Shown here: one piece after another, positions 18,737-30,312 of the stretch | Position numbering within the stretch: position 1 is the first letter of the stretch | Layout: every line of letters begins with the position of its first letter | From: Nymphaea colorata | Taxonomy: Eukaryota > Streptophyta > Magnoliopsida > Nymphaeales > Nymphaeaceae | Assembly (NCBI RefSeq): GCF_008831285.2 | Contig: NC_045140.1 | Location: forward strand, 28,837,937 to 28,896,525 | Direction of reading: 5' to 3' | Length of the DNA stretch: 58,589 bases | The notes under the pieces: model-generated | Told to the model about the DNA's origin: nothing | Databases searched by the model: none | The model's input: the letters and a program-made list of their open reading frames with translations, nothing else | Translations under genes and position numbers: made by a program

Positions 18737-21700
18737 GATCCACCCTCCTGAGATGGAGCTTGTCCCCAAGCTCCTATAGGAAATTGCAGCTTAATCTTCT
18801 CAAACAATTCCCACGAAGTGCCACCATCGACTCCTTCCCATTCAATCATAACCTCATGACGAGGCCTGCCATTACGAGTAACCCACCTGTGCTTCAACAT
18901 ACGATACGGTCTAGGTGCAACATCAGGTAAAGGTTCTTGTTGTTCAGGAACTGGCCCGTGGTGCGGCTTCAGTCGAGACACATGAAAAACCGAATGCACA
19001 AGAGCTGTAGGCGGGTAATGCAATACGGTACGCTGCCTTCCCAATCTTCTGTAGTACTCTGAAAGGCCCATAGTATTTCGGTAGGAGCTTCGAATAAGGT
19101 TGCCCAAGCAATGATTTTTGTCTCATGGGCAGTCTTTTCAACCAGACCATGTCTCCTACCTCAAACTCTCTATCTTTGCGCCCTTTATCATGGGCTTTCT
19201 TCATCCTGGCTTGAGCTCTCTCGACATTCCTCTTCAAGGTGGCAAGAATTTCATCGCGATTCCTCAAAGTGCAGTCCACTTCATCCTCTCTAGCAGTGTT
19301 CACTTCATACTTCGGAATTGTGGTTGGAGGGTAGCCATATAGTGCCTCATATGGTGTCATGCCAGTGCCCGAATGTAGACTGGTGTTATATGTCCACTCA
19401 GCCCATGACAAAAATTTAACCCAAGTGTTGGGCCTCTCGCCAGCAAAACACCTCAGATAGGTTTCCAGTGTTCTATTGACTACCTCACTCTGCTCGTCGG
19501 TCTGAGGATGATGAGCAGTGCTGAAGTTAATAACTGTCCTTGCCATCTTCATGTATTCTCTCCAGAAAGTGCTCATGAAGATCGAGTCCCGATCACAAAC
19601 GATGGTTTGGGGCATACCATGAAGCTTTCCGATATGATCTTGGTACACGCCTGCTACCATTGGTCCGTGGTAGTTTTTAGGTAAAGCCACAAAGTGACTA
19701 TATTTTGTCAATCTGTCCACCACTACCAAAATCGCTTCCTTGCCCTCTGATCTGGGCATCGCATCTATGAAGTCCATGGATACATCTTCCCAAGGCTTGT
19801 CAGGAATGGGAAGAGGGTTCAAGTGCCCTGGAGGCTTGATCGCCTCATACTTTTCTCTTTGGCAAATGGGGCATGCTTTCACATAACCCCTCACATCCGA
19901 CTTCATGCCATCCCACCAAAATTGAGCCTTAATCCTTCCCATTGTCTTGGCCACACCCTCGTGACCGGCAGCACTAGAATCGTGAAAATGCTTAAGCAAT
20001 TCCTGCTTAAGATCTGAGTCCTTAGGGACCAACGCTCTTCCTTTCTTGCAAAGCATCTCTCCCTTAAGAGTGTAATTGGGGATGGACCCCGGATTCTGGC
20101 GAGTAGTATGCTTGAGAAGCCTCAGATTCAAATCTTGGGTCTGCTCTTCAATTATTCTTTCCCATAGGTCTGTGCCTATCACAGAGAGAGTCTTCAGTTG
20201 CTCTGGCACACAAGATAAGGAGTCTGCCGCAGAGTTCTCTGTCCCCTTCTTATACTCAATAGTAAAATCATAGCCAAGAAGTTTGGCTAACCATCTTTGT
20301 TGTGTTGGGGTCGAGACACGCTGCTTCACCATATATCTCAAGCTGCTGTGGTCAGTCCTAACCACAAATCTCCTCCCTATCAGGTATGGTCTCCATTTGT
20401 CAACGGCCATGACTATTGCCAACAATTCCTTTTTGTACGTGGACAAAGGTTTGGCCCTGCTGGTCAAGGCCTTGGACATGAAGGCTATTGGATGGCCTTC
20501 TTGACTAAGCACTGCACCAATGCCCACATCACTCGCATCCGTCTCAATGACAAAGTCTTTGGCGAAATCTGGTAGAGCCAAAACAGGTGCGCTCATCATT
20601 GCCGCTTTAAGCTTAACGAAAGCTTCTTTAGCTTTATCCGTCCAGGTGAATTCTCCCTTCTTCAACATGCGAGTGAGAGGAGAAGCTATCAGTCCATATC
20701 CCTTGATAAAGCGACGATAATAACCAGTAAGCCCCAAGAATCCCCTCATTCCACAAGGGTCCTTCGGTAGCGGCCATTGCTCCATCGCTTGGAGCTTCTC
20801 AGGGTCTGCTCTGACGCCATCATAAGACACAATATGCCCAAGATACCCAATAGAAGTTTGTCCAAAACTACATTTGGACATCTTGGCAAACAGGGTATGT
20901 TCTCTCAAAACCTTCAAAACGATGCGAAGGTGCTCGATATGCTGCTCCATGCTCTGACTATACACCAAAATGTCATCGAAAAACACCAAAACGAAGTCTC
21001 GGAGAAACTCACGAAACACGTCGTTCATACACCTTTGAAAAGTCGTCGGTGCATTGGTCAGCCCAAAAGGCAAAACCAAGAACTCATAATGACCATCATG
21101 GGTTCTGAATGCCGTCTTCGAGATGTCCTCCTCGTACATTCTAATCTGATGGTATCCTGACCTGAGATCTAGCTTCGAAAAGACACGTGCTCCTGATAAT
21201 TCATCTAACAGCTCATCTATCACAGGAATAGGGTGCCTATCTTTTACAGTTGCTTCATTCAAAGCCCTGTAATCAACGCAGAATCTCCAGGTGTTGTCTT
21301 TTTTCTTAACCAGAAGGACTGGAGAAGAAAAGGGACTAGAGCTAGGTCTAATGATGTTGCTCTCTCGCATCTCTTTAACTAGCTTTTCTATCTCAGATTT
21401 TTGGGCATACCCATATCTGTATGGGCGGACATTAACGGGCTCAGTGCCGTTGGCTAGCACTATCCTATGATCATAAGTTCGTTGAGGTGGGAGCTCCTTG
21501 GGTTCCTCGAAGATGTCGTCAAACTCCTTCAACACCTCTTGAACTTGACTCGGTATTTCCTCCTTCTGATCTTGATCAGCAGCTATCTCTTTTGCTACAG
21601 CTACTAACCAGGCTGCAGATTTTTGAGTCACTAAGGCTCTCAAAGCTGCTCTTGGTTCTAGACTAGGATCTACGGCCCTAAGTACTATGCCCTCTTTGCC

Positions 21701-23684
21701 ACCCTCCTTAGGGAGGCACAACTCCATGGTAGAGAAGTCCCACCAGACACGACCTAAGGTTTTCAGCCACTTGACTCCGAGGATGAGGTCTACACTAGGG
21801 ATAGGAACAACCAGTAGATCCACCTTAAAGGGAACCTTCTGCAAGGTAAGCTCTACGTCCGTACACTTACGGGTGCATAAAAGTATGTCCCCGTTGGCCA
21901 CTAAAACTCTAAGTTGTGGTTGGTCCTCTATAGTGCATCCTAGTTGGCCGGCTATGTGGTCACCTATAAAGTTGTGGGTGGCTCCTGAATCTAACAAGAC
22001 AAGCACTTGTCGGTCGCCTATACGCCCTAAGACCTTCATAGATTCGGGATGCTCCGGGTTGTCCATTATACGACATTCAGCTTCAGGTGGCGGTTCCTCT
22101 TCTTTCTTAGGCTCTTCTACCGATTCGGGCTCAAAGACTTCTTCAATAATTAGGGGCTGGTCCTTCCCCTCTTCTTCATTATCTTCTTCCAAAACGGTGT
22201 AGACTCTGATGTGCTTGCACTGATGAGTAGGACTCCAATCTCCCTTGCACCAAAAGCACTTCTTGTTCTTAATCATTTCTTCACGCTCTTCGCGTGTCAT
22301 GGGTGGAGGTGCTCTTGACCTGTAGACTGGCTTAGGTTCTTCCTTCTTTGGTGGAGCAGGAAGCAACTTTTGCTGATGAGCCTGCTGGGGACGAACAACT
22401 TGAACATTTCTCCACGACTTGTAGAGGGCCTGCTTCTTGCGTAGCCTATCTTCAATAGAACGTGCCTTGGCAAAGCACTTTCTCAACTCAGTGTTCGGCT
22501 CTGCCCTAACGTCAATCTGAATCTCCTCTTTGAGACCTCCGACAAAGGCGGCTATGAGCGCCTTGTGAGTCCAATCCACCATACTTGCTAGATTTTCAAA
22601 CCTAGCTTGATACTCCTGGACTGTCGAGGTCTGCTTCAAGTTGCGAAGCTCTATGTCGTAGTCCACGTAAGCGGTCTCCCCAAATCTAAGCGTAAGCGCT
22701 TCCCTAAACTCTTCCCAAGTCTCTACGGGTTCCTTAATCTTAAGCCATCTCAACCAGCGTCTGGCTTCACCGTCAAAATGAAGAGTGGCAGTCTGGAGCC
22801 ATTCCTCTCTAGGAATCATCTGACAAGTGAAATATTCTTCCACTTGAAAGATCCAATCTAAAGGGTCGTTGCCATTGAACCTAGGAAACTCTATCCGTAC
22901 TTGAAGAGCCCTGGGTTGGTTCCTCTGCACATTCCTGGGTTCCCAATGGTTGTCCCATCTAGGTGGCTCTCTATCTCTCGAATGATCCCACATAGGCGGG
23001 TCACGATCCATTCTATCTCCCCACCTTCTCTCCGAGTTCATTTGCTCCCATTGAGACCCTGGAAATCTAGGTCCATACTGACTGGCTTGCGGTCCATGAG
23101 GTTCACGATTGAAGTAGTCCGAGGAAGAATGTTGTTGTCCTCCTTGATTGCCGTAGTACCCTCTATGATGGCCATTATGCCCACCATTGTTGATCATGTG
23201 ATCCACATGGTGGCCATTATGTCCCTCATTATCTCTATTAGGTTCATGATGATGGTTTCTATGTTCATGCTCATTCTGCCATGTAGGAGGCAGCCTGCTC
23301 GTACCAGCCTGCAAATGCCAAGGGTTGGGGTCGGCACCAGGTGGTCCGCTCAACACTCCTTTTCCCTTATCCTGTCTAGGAGGGGGAAGGGGAGGAGGTT
23401 CTTGTGTGGATCTCTGATTGGCCTCCTGATTCGAAGAGAGATCGAATCATCTCCTTGATTTCATCCAGCTCTCTTAACCGGGACAGCTCCTTCTTGTAAT
23501 CCATCATCTCACACCGGATCTGCAGAACTTCATTCTCGATGTGTACCATCTTCTCTACGGAATGTACTTCCAATTCAGTTTGAGGCTGCTCCTCTTGAAC
23601 CGATGTATCTCCCTCAACTTCGAGAGAGTCTTGTTCCGTTTGCCTTCTTCGGGTCATAGTTGAAGGCCGAAGTTCCCAAACCAT
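18409..23684 (-). pseudogene. Gag-Pol polyprotein of A2, two frameshifts
   Basis: Same domain order as A1 (His-rich Gag, zinc knuckle, protease, RT, RNase H, integrase, chromodomain-like end), split into three frames: 23684-23376, 23356-18944 and 19107-18409. One break is a 2-bp deletion in a GA run near 23434-23441, separating the coiled-coil N-terminus from the rest of Gag. The other is one extra G near 19012-19014, just before the chromodomain-like module. The central 1,470-codon frame keeps the catalytic motifs (DSGATHNF, FFDD, ETDAS, CDRDSIF). One integrase residue differs from A1: DGQSE reads DEQSE. Probably inactive, though the lesions are few. Confidence 0.93.
18737..18749 (-). other. 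Polypurine tract of A2
   Basis: Minus-sense AGGAGGGTGGATC next to the 3' LTR, identical to that of A1. Confidence 0.83.
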
Positions 23685-23850
23685 ACAAGTTCGAAAGCAA
23701 CTATGCTAACAATTAATGCCAACCAATCTCACTAAGCAATGCAATTCCAATAAATCCAAGAAATCAAAGTAGCAAATCTGATCTAAAATTGAAACTGAAC
23801 TTGAAATCAACATTGAAACAGATGCTTGAGTCGTGCTCTAACTCTAAGGA

Positions 23851-23863
23851 GGCTCTGATACCA
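23851..23863 (-). other. Primer-binding site of A2 (tRNA-iMet)
   Basis: Minus-sense TGGTATCAGAGCC, separated from the LTR end (23867) by AAT only. This is the normal arrangement for the family. Confidence 0.88.
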
Positions 23864-23866
23864 AAT

Positions 23867-26824
23867 TGGTAGGGTCTCGCCCGTGGCCGGTAGAATCCGT
23901 AGCCAAAGGCCTCGCCTACCCCCAAGATCACCCTAGAGGGAGCTAAGACTCACGCTAGACAAACAAGATTCAAGACCCAAAGCAAAAACTTAAAACATAA
24001 GTGGAAGCAAATTAACACTAACCAACACACCACGGAAGATGCGAACGCTCTCCAAGACAAACGGCTGGCCGGAAGTGAAGAAGTACTCGCCGGAAACGCC
24101 TAGGAGCACCTTGGGAGGTTGCTGGATTGAGCGGGGACCTGCTGGTTCTTCACCGGAAAACATCACCGGAAAGTTAGCAGCAGTCACCGGAGGTGGCCGG
24201 AGCTGACCGGAGATGGCTGAAACTGGCACGCCGGAGTGGTAGACGCGCCACGAAGGGAACCGGTTGAAGAGATGCTCGTCGGTGATCGCCTAGGAGCTTC
24301 AATTGCTGGCGCCTTGTGTGGACGGGACCAGCTGGAATGTCCACCGGAATGCTGGCCGGAAAAGGAGCAGAGGTCGCCGGTGGTGGCCGGAGGCAGCAGG
24401 GAATGAACTAGTCAAGCCGCCGATTCCTAGACTCCAAGGGTGCTCAAGAGCGGTCTCCCTTGTGGGCTAAGGTAGGAATCGACTAGGTGCGACTTGACCT
24501 AGGTTGGGTTGGACAGAGGTGAGCTCGGACAAGGTGAGCTTAGGCGAGCTGGGCTAGGTACAGGAAGTGGACTTGGTCAATGGTAGGTTGGGCAAAGGGG
24601 GTCAAGTGTTCCAAACCCTAAGTTGACCGGGTGAAGGGAAGGGGTGAAAATGTAGGTTCCTACAAAGTAGCTAGGGTAGGTTTAGGCTAGGCTGGGTAGA
24701 AATGGAAATGACGTGGGGCTAGGTTAAGGGTAAATTAGATTAGGTTTGACTAAGATTTGGAATCTAGAGGATGAGCCTAGGTGGCGGGTGAGTAGAGGCT
24801 ATCTCCTAGATGTTAGGAGAGAGGCTAGGGATTAGGTGAGGTGTCTAGCTAGGTGGAGCAAGAAATGTGGTGAGGTGGATTCGGTTGGTGAGGTGGAGGG
24901 GCGAGCTGGAGGGGAGAGACTCCTAAAGGTTTCTAGAAGGGACACTTGGCTGGAGGAGGAAGAACTAGATCCTACTTTGTTGGAGACAAATCCTAGCTAC
25001 TCAATCTCCCCCTTAATTTTCTCTCCAAATGGTGGGCGATCCACCAAATGAGGAAAAGATTGTGGAGGGGTTGACGAGCTGGCCTCTCTCTCTCTCAAGC
25101 TGCTCTCTAATTCAACAGGATTAGGATACGTGGCAAGATGAAGGGATGAAATTGAACAAGAAGAAACACTTACCAAAATGGAGATCGGCTAGGGTTTCTC
25201 AAGGTGGCCGGCGGTGGGAGTTCTTCCCCAAATGTCGACCGGAATTTCCCCAATTCTCACCAATGTCGCCTAACTCTGATGATGTCCGTCAAGTACAGCA
25301 AGAAGGGACTGTTTTAGCTTGCTGTCCTCTGCCGGAGTTCGCCGGAAGATGTACCAATGTTAACCGGAATAATAGCAGCGGTGGCCGGACGCCCAAATGT
25401 GCGCCGGAATTTGGAATTCTCGCCGGATTTCAACTTTTCTAACTCATTCTTGGGCTGATATTTTTCTATTCTTTTCTTTTCTTTTTTTTTCTTTCTCAAG
25501 CCCTTTTCTTTCTCTTTTCTTCTGAACTTTCTGGCGAGATTAGCAGATCTGGACCGTGGCTGATTTTAACTTCAAACCCACGGTTCAATTCCTCTTTTCA
25601 AACACGAAATCAAGAAATCTACGCGATTAATCAAGGGGAAAGTGGGTGACTCGTAAGAGACCCTTTGAAACTGGTTTCCACCGTGGGAATGAAGAGATCA
25701 CTGGCTGGAAATCCAGCAAACTCCTCCTCCTTAAGCCGAACAGAAAGACAAAGAGCAACAACGTCGTTGCACCCTCTTTCTTCCTCCTTAAGGACGCTTA
25801 CCTCTTGATCTCGAAGGATGGATGGATGTCTTCTTCTTTCTAGTCGCCTAGATCAATGAAGACCTGCCCTGTTGGAGTCGTGGCCCTTAACCTTGCTGGT
25901 GGAGAAGCTCGGTTGCACCATGGATGCCTTGGATTGAAGTGGGGAAAAACCGGGAGGAAGAGCTACCTTGCGCCTTGCACTTGGAGACTCCCAAAGCCGA
26001 TCAACCTTTGGCCGAGTGGAGGAGAAGAGCAAGGAAACCAAGGAGAAGAAGATGAAGCCGCGGGTTGAAAGTCTTGTCCTCGTGGTATTGCAGCAATGGC
26101 TGCTGTTCTAGCTAAACTACAGATCTACCGTAGAGAGAATAAGGCATGGAGAAGAAGAAGATTGCGCCTAGAGGAGAAGAGAGAATTCGGGAGAGGAGAG
26201 AGAAGCTAATTCTACTAATTACTTAATTTCATTCCAAATTCAATCAATGCATACGAAATCATATGTTTACAAAGCTTATATAGTAGCTGAAATGGAACAG
26301 ATCTAAACATTGGATCCGGGTCTGAAACTCAAAGCAATTCACACTTACACAAGGCGCAAAAACAAATACCAAAGCAAATAGCGAAAAACAAGGACTTGAG
26401 ACCTAATGTCTCACCATCAAAGCGGGTCCTCCTCTCGCCCGCGCATGCTTGGGTTCGACTTGGACCAAGCCTGCCTAGGTTCGCCCTAGACTGACCCTAA
26501 GGGACTCGGGTTTGACCAAGACTAAGGCTGGACTCAACTGGAAACGGACTTGACCCACCTTCTTGATCTTTTAAAGCCTCGCCTAGAGCCATCGCACTAC
26601 CTCCCACACCTCCCTCTGTCCTAACTCCAAGCTCAATTAATGCTTCAACCTTGGGTGAATCCAAGTGCTGCACACCTCCCTCTCCTCCCTCTTGACCCAG
26701 CCCCGGGTCAAATTGACTATGCTCAGCCCTAGCAAACCGAAGATTGGACTCCTCTTGTCCTCTGTGACTGCTCTCGGCCACATCCGTGGCCGCTTGTGGC
26801 CAATTTGAGGGGTGGCCCGTATCA
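23867..26824 (-). repeat. A2 5' LTR (2,958 bp)
   Basis: Family-A LTR ending GTATCA at 26824, with a TATA box at 26275-26282 and splice-donor-like sites at 25168-25174 and 25796-25803. The ORF at 26497-26853 is the LTR copy of the polyprotein C-terminus extended by chance into spacer DNA. Confidence 0.92.
26275..26282 (-). promoter_or_regulatory. LTR TATA box (A2 5' LTR)
   Basis: Minus-strand TATATAAG at the same LTR position as in A1. Confidence 0.7.
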
Positions 26825-27068
26825 TCACATGTATGGGAGATCATTTGCATCAATCGGCTGCTGTAGTCCCTCCTGTGCCCGGTCTTCCGCTGCTCGCGGA
26901 CAGAGCCGGGAACACTAGGGATACAGAAGGCGAATTCGCGCGATACTTCAAAAATATTTAATATTTATGGTAGACCAAGTGATTTTCGCGTTGGCCCTTT
27001 TTACGGGGGAGCCATCGCCCAAATCACCTATAGGTTAACCACCAGCTCGGATCGATGGACTTGACACC
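26825..27068 (+). other. 45S rDNA intergenic spacer fragment
   Basis: Matches 337-580 without indels over 244 bp; two substitutions were noticed (CAGCGCC/CAGAGCC and GATCGACGG/GATCGATGG). It starts mid-subrepeat next to the A2 LTR and ends at GACTTGACACC, where a B-like LTR terminus begins. No gene. Confidence 0.9.
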
Positions 27069-27130
27069 TGGTAGGGTCTTGCCCGCGGCCGACCAAAGTC
27101 TGAAGCTGTTAGGCCCACTCCTGCTAGGAC
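27069..27130 (-). mobile_element. B-like LTR terminus stub, interrupted by B1
   Basis: 62 bp beginning TGGTAGGGTCTTGCCCG, resembling the outer end of the family-B LTR but diverging after ~35 bp. B1 is inserted after AGGAC (27126-27130). Beyond B1 the next bases are TC and then a type-C LTR start at 48782. The stub may therefore belong to a mosaic LTR that continues into A3. Confidence 0.65.
27126..27130. repeat. Target-site duplication of B1 (left copy)
   Basis: AGGAC; matched by 38441-38445, and again at 48775-48779 after the duplicated copy. Confidence 0.92.
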
Positions 27131-30100
27131 TGGTAGGGTCTTGCCCGTGGCCGACCTAAGTCTGAAACCAACGGCCGTGCCTACCCCCACGATCACCTTG
27201 GACCAACCAGAAGACTTTCCTAGGACAAATAAAACAATGACACTACCCAGTCGGACAGGACCCCGACTTAAAAATCCCAAATAGGCAGCGGAATACAAGA
27301 GAGGTTATTCCCAAACCCAAGCAAAACCTACTACACAAATCTAAGAGATGTGAGGCTAATACAAGCGGAAGCGATACATTTGTTAAAAATCACTCAAACT
27401 CACTCAAGCAAACCATGCAAACCACGCCTAAACGCACAAACCACACCCACCCGTAGGAGGCTAGTGCTGGCACGAGGTCGTGTCCTTGGCGCAGTGCCGC
27501 GGAGGTCCCTCTATGCACAACTACGACCTCACGGTCGGGCTGAAAGCAAAATGCAGAAATAAGTGCTACCTCCCGCGTGTCTAAAGAGAGGAGTAGAGTG
27601 TACAGGCCAAGGCTAGCTTGGCTAAGCAGTCACAAGCCTCGAGGTGAGATTCCACACTCGAGGATTATCAGCAACACGGAGAACAAGGCTGGTGCGGGGC
27701 TGGAACTCCAAAAGGAAGAAGCCGGGCGTGAAGGCAAGCCACTTCAAGAGACGCGTGAAGTAGGATCACCTCGCCGGAATCGCCTAGGAGCACTTCAACG
27801 CCTTGCTGGATGTCTGGGGGACCTTCTGGAATCCACGCCAGAGAGTCGCCGGAAAAAGAGCAGAGGTGGCCGGCGGTGGCCGGAGGTCGCCGGAATATGC
27901 TGGATCAAGGCCCGCCGGTTCCAAAGACTTCAAGGATGCGGATAGAAATGCCGCGGTCTTCCTTGGCGCTAAGGTTGAAACCAACTAGGCGCGGGACTTG
28001 GACTGAGTGGGTTCGGACCAGGTAGGGCCAGGTGCGCCCGGGCTAGGTTCGGCCAACGAGCTAGGTCATAGGTAGAGTAGGCTAGGTAGGTCCTATGGTT
28101 AAAGTCTTAGGTTGACCGGGTGTAGGGAAGGGTCTCAAGCGGGGGTTCCTACAAAGTAGCTAGGGTAGGTTTGAGTAGCTCGATTTAGGGTAGATGGGAA
28201 AATGGAAATGGGAAATGCAAGTGGTAACTAGGTAAGTTCGGGTGAGCTTGGGGTAATTGGGTAGGGATAGAGTTGGCTAAGAATGTGGAGGATATTCCTT
28301 AATGGAATTGTCCTCCAAGATTCTAGGCTAGGTGGCGTCTAGAAGGGCTATCTCCCTAATACGTAGGAGAGAGGCTAGGGATCTTGGTGAGGTGTCTAGG
28401 TGAGGTGGCGATTTGGCTGATGAGGTGTGTGGCTGAGAATGATCCTAGCTAAAGTGAGATATGAGGTGGCAGATCACAAGGTGAGCAGCCACCTACGAAG
28501 TAGGAGAAGATCTCTCAAAAGAGAACTCGCCCCTTCCAAATGTGATCCACTAGCTACAAGCTAGGGATGTGGAGGATTTCACTCCAAGGTTCTCTCTCAA
28601 GTGCTCCAGATCATGCCACGGGTACAGATGTGTGGTGGAGATGGCGAAGGGCCCAAGTCAAGCAATCACTTACCGATTTGGGTGAGACAAATGCGGAATC
28701 CCCAAATGTGACGACGCAAGAGTGCTTTCCCCAAATGTGGCCGGATTTTCCCCAATTGAGGCCGGAATCTCCCAAATGCACACACGAATAACTCGAACAC
28801 TTGCTGCCTTGGCTGGAGTGATGCCGGAAACAATGCAGCAGTGGCCGGAATTAGACAATTCCAGCCAATTTCCAGAACTTGCCGCGCCTATTCCTCTTGC
28901 CGATTCTTTCTTTCTATTGCTTTAATTTTTCATTCGGGCGTCTTTCTTTTTCTTTTCCTTTTCTTCTTTGTTTTCTTTCTGATTTTTCTCGCCCCCTTTT
29001 TTTTTCTGTTTTTCTTTCTGATTTCGGCCAGCAAGAGGGAGGACAAGGCAGTGGCTAAATCTGGTCTTTCTTTGCTCAAACGAACTCCAACAATCGAACG
29101 AAACTCATAGAATCAAACGACAATAACAAGAAGAAGGTGCGTGACTCGTAAAATCGAGTTTAAGGAATATTTCCACCGTGGGAAAAGGCTATCTTGCTGG
29201 CTGTGATTCCAGCGAGATCTTCCCTTGGCCGAACTCTTCCTTAAACTCTCTCAACGCCGTTGCACGCCCCTACAATCGAGTTATGGACGCTTACCTCTAA
29301 GAGCCCAAATCTGGAGTGGATACTTCACCTTTTTAGTCGCCTAGATGATGAAGTCTTCCCGGTACGAAGAGGCCTCTAACCTTCACGGGTGGAGACGTGG
29401 AGGCTGCACCGCTATCGTTGATGAAGACGTGGGGAACAAATCCGTGGGAAGAAGCACCTTGCGCCGGACGCTTGGAAACTCTTCATTTGGCTAACCCTTC
29501 GGCTGAGTGATTAGGGAAGAAGAGAAGAAGAAAGCAAGACTAAGAGAGAAGAATACCGTCGGGTATAGCTGCTGCTGCTTGAGGAAATCCAGCAATGGGT
29601 ACCGAAAATCCCCAAATGTAAGACGGAGGAAGAAGAACGTGGCTTGGAGAGGAGGCCCGCGTGAGAGGGAGAGAACTCGAGTAGAGGAGAAGAGAGAGAG
29701 TCGATTCACACAAATGACTTCTATTTCTCAAATTTTGCATACAGATCCAAATGAATTCTAAATATTTATAGTACTGAATTAAAAAGCGGATCCAAACAAT
29801 TGATCCAACCCAAAATCAAAATCCAAAACGGAATTGAATACCAAAGCAAATGCGCACTCTAAAATCAAGGAAAACGCAAGCAAACTCAAACTCGAGACTT
29901 AGTGTCTCGACCCTAACTCGTCCTCTCCTTAGCCCGCACGCTGTGGGCCTTGGTTCAGACCAGAAATTCGCCCTAGGCTGACCCTAAGTGCATGGGTATA
30001 GCAAAGACCTAGGCTGGACTAGACCGGACTCGGACTTGACCCCTTTCGCCTTGGTCCTCAAGAGCCTCGCTTAGAGCCGTTGCCTCTCCTCCCGCTCCTC

Positions 30101-30312
30101 CCTCGGCATCGATTCTAAGCTGAACATGTTCAGTTTGTAAGGTCTGCACCTGCTGCACTACGCCTCCCTCTCCTCCCTTTTGACCCAGCCTTGAGTCATC
30201 TTGGCCTTGAAGGGCCTTAATTGCATGAAGGGCGGCTTTGCCCCGCGCCCTTTGGCTGCTCTCAGCGACATCTGTGGCTACCCTAGGCCACTCTGCAGGT
30301 TGACCCGTATCA
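27131..30312 (-). repeat. B1 3' LTR (3,182 bp)
   Basis: TG/CA-ended LTR. Gag-pol C-terminal codons lie at 30009-30312 and a TATA box (minus TATAAATA) at 29763-29770. It shares scattered motifs with the family-A LTR: GACTCGTAA, a GCTGG...CCAGC stem, the CGCTTACCT donor-like site and CCCCAAATGT repeats. No separate gene seen. Confidence 0.92.

Larger units (their letters stand above)
15774..26824 (-). mobile_element. Ty3/gypsy LTR retrotransposon A2, full length, broken gag-pol
   Basis: 11,051 bp: 3' LTR 15774-18736, polypurine tract 18737-18749, frameshifted gag-pol, primer-binding site 23851-23863, 5' LTR 23867-26824. Both LTRs are pure family A, so A2 shows the ancestral layout from which A1 and A3 depart. 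The flanking pentamers differ (GAGCC left, TCACA right) and the flanks are different rDNA positions (18S left, intergenic spacer right). It is therefore probably a recombinant between two insertions. Confidence 0.93.
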
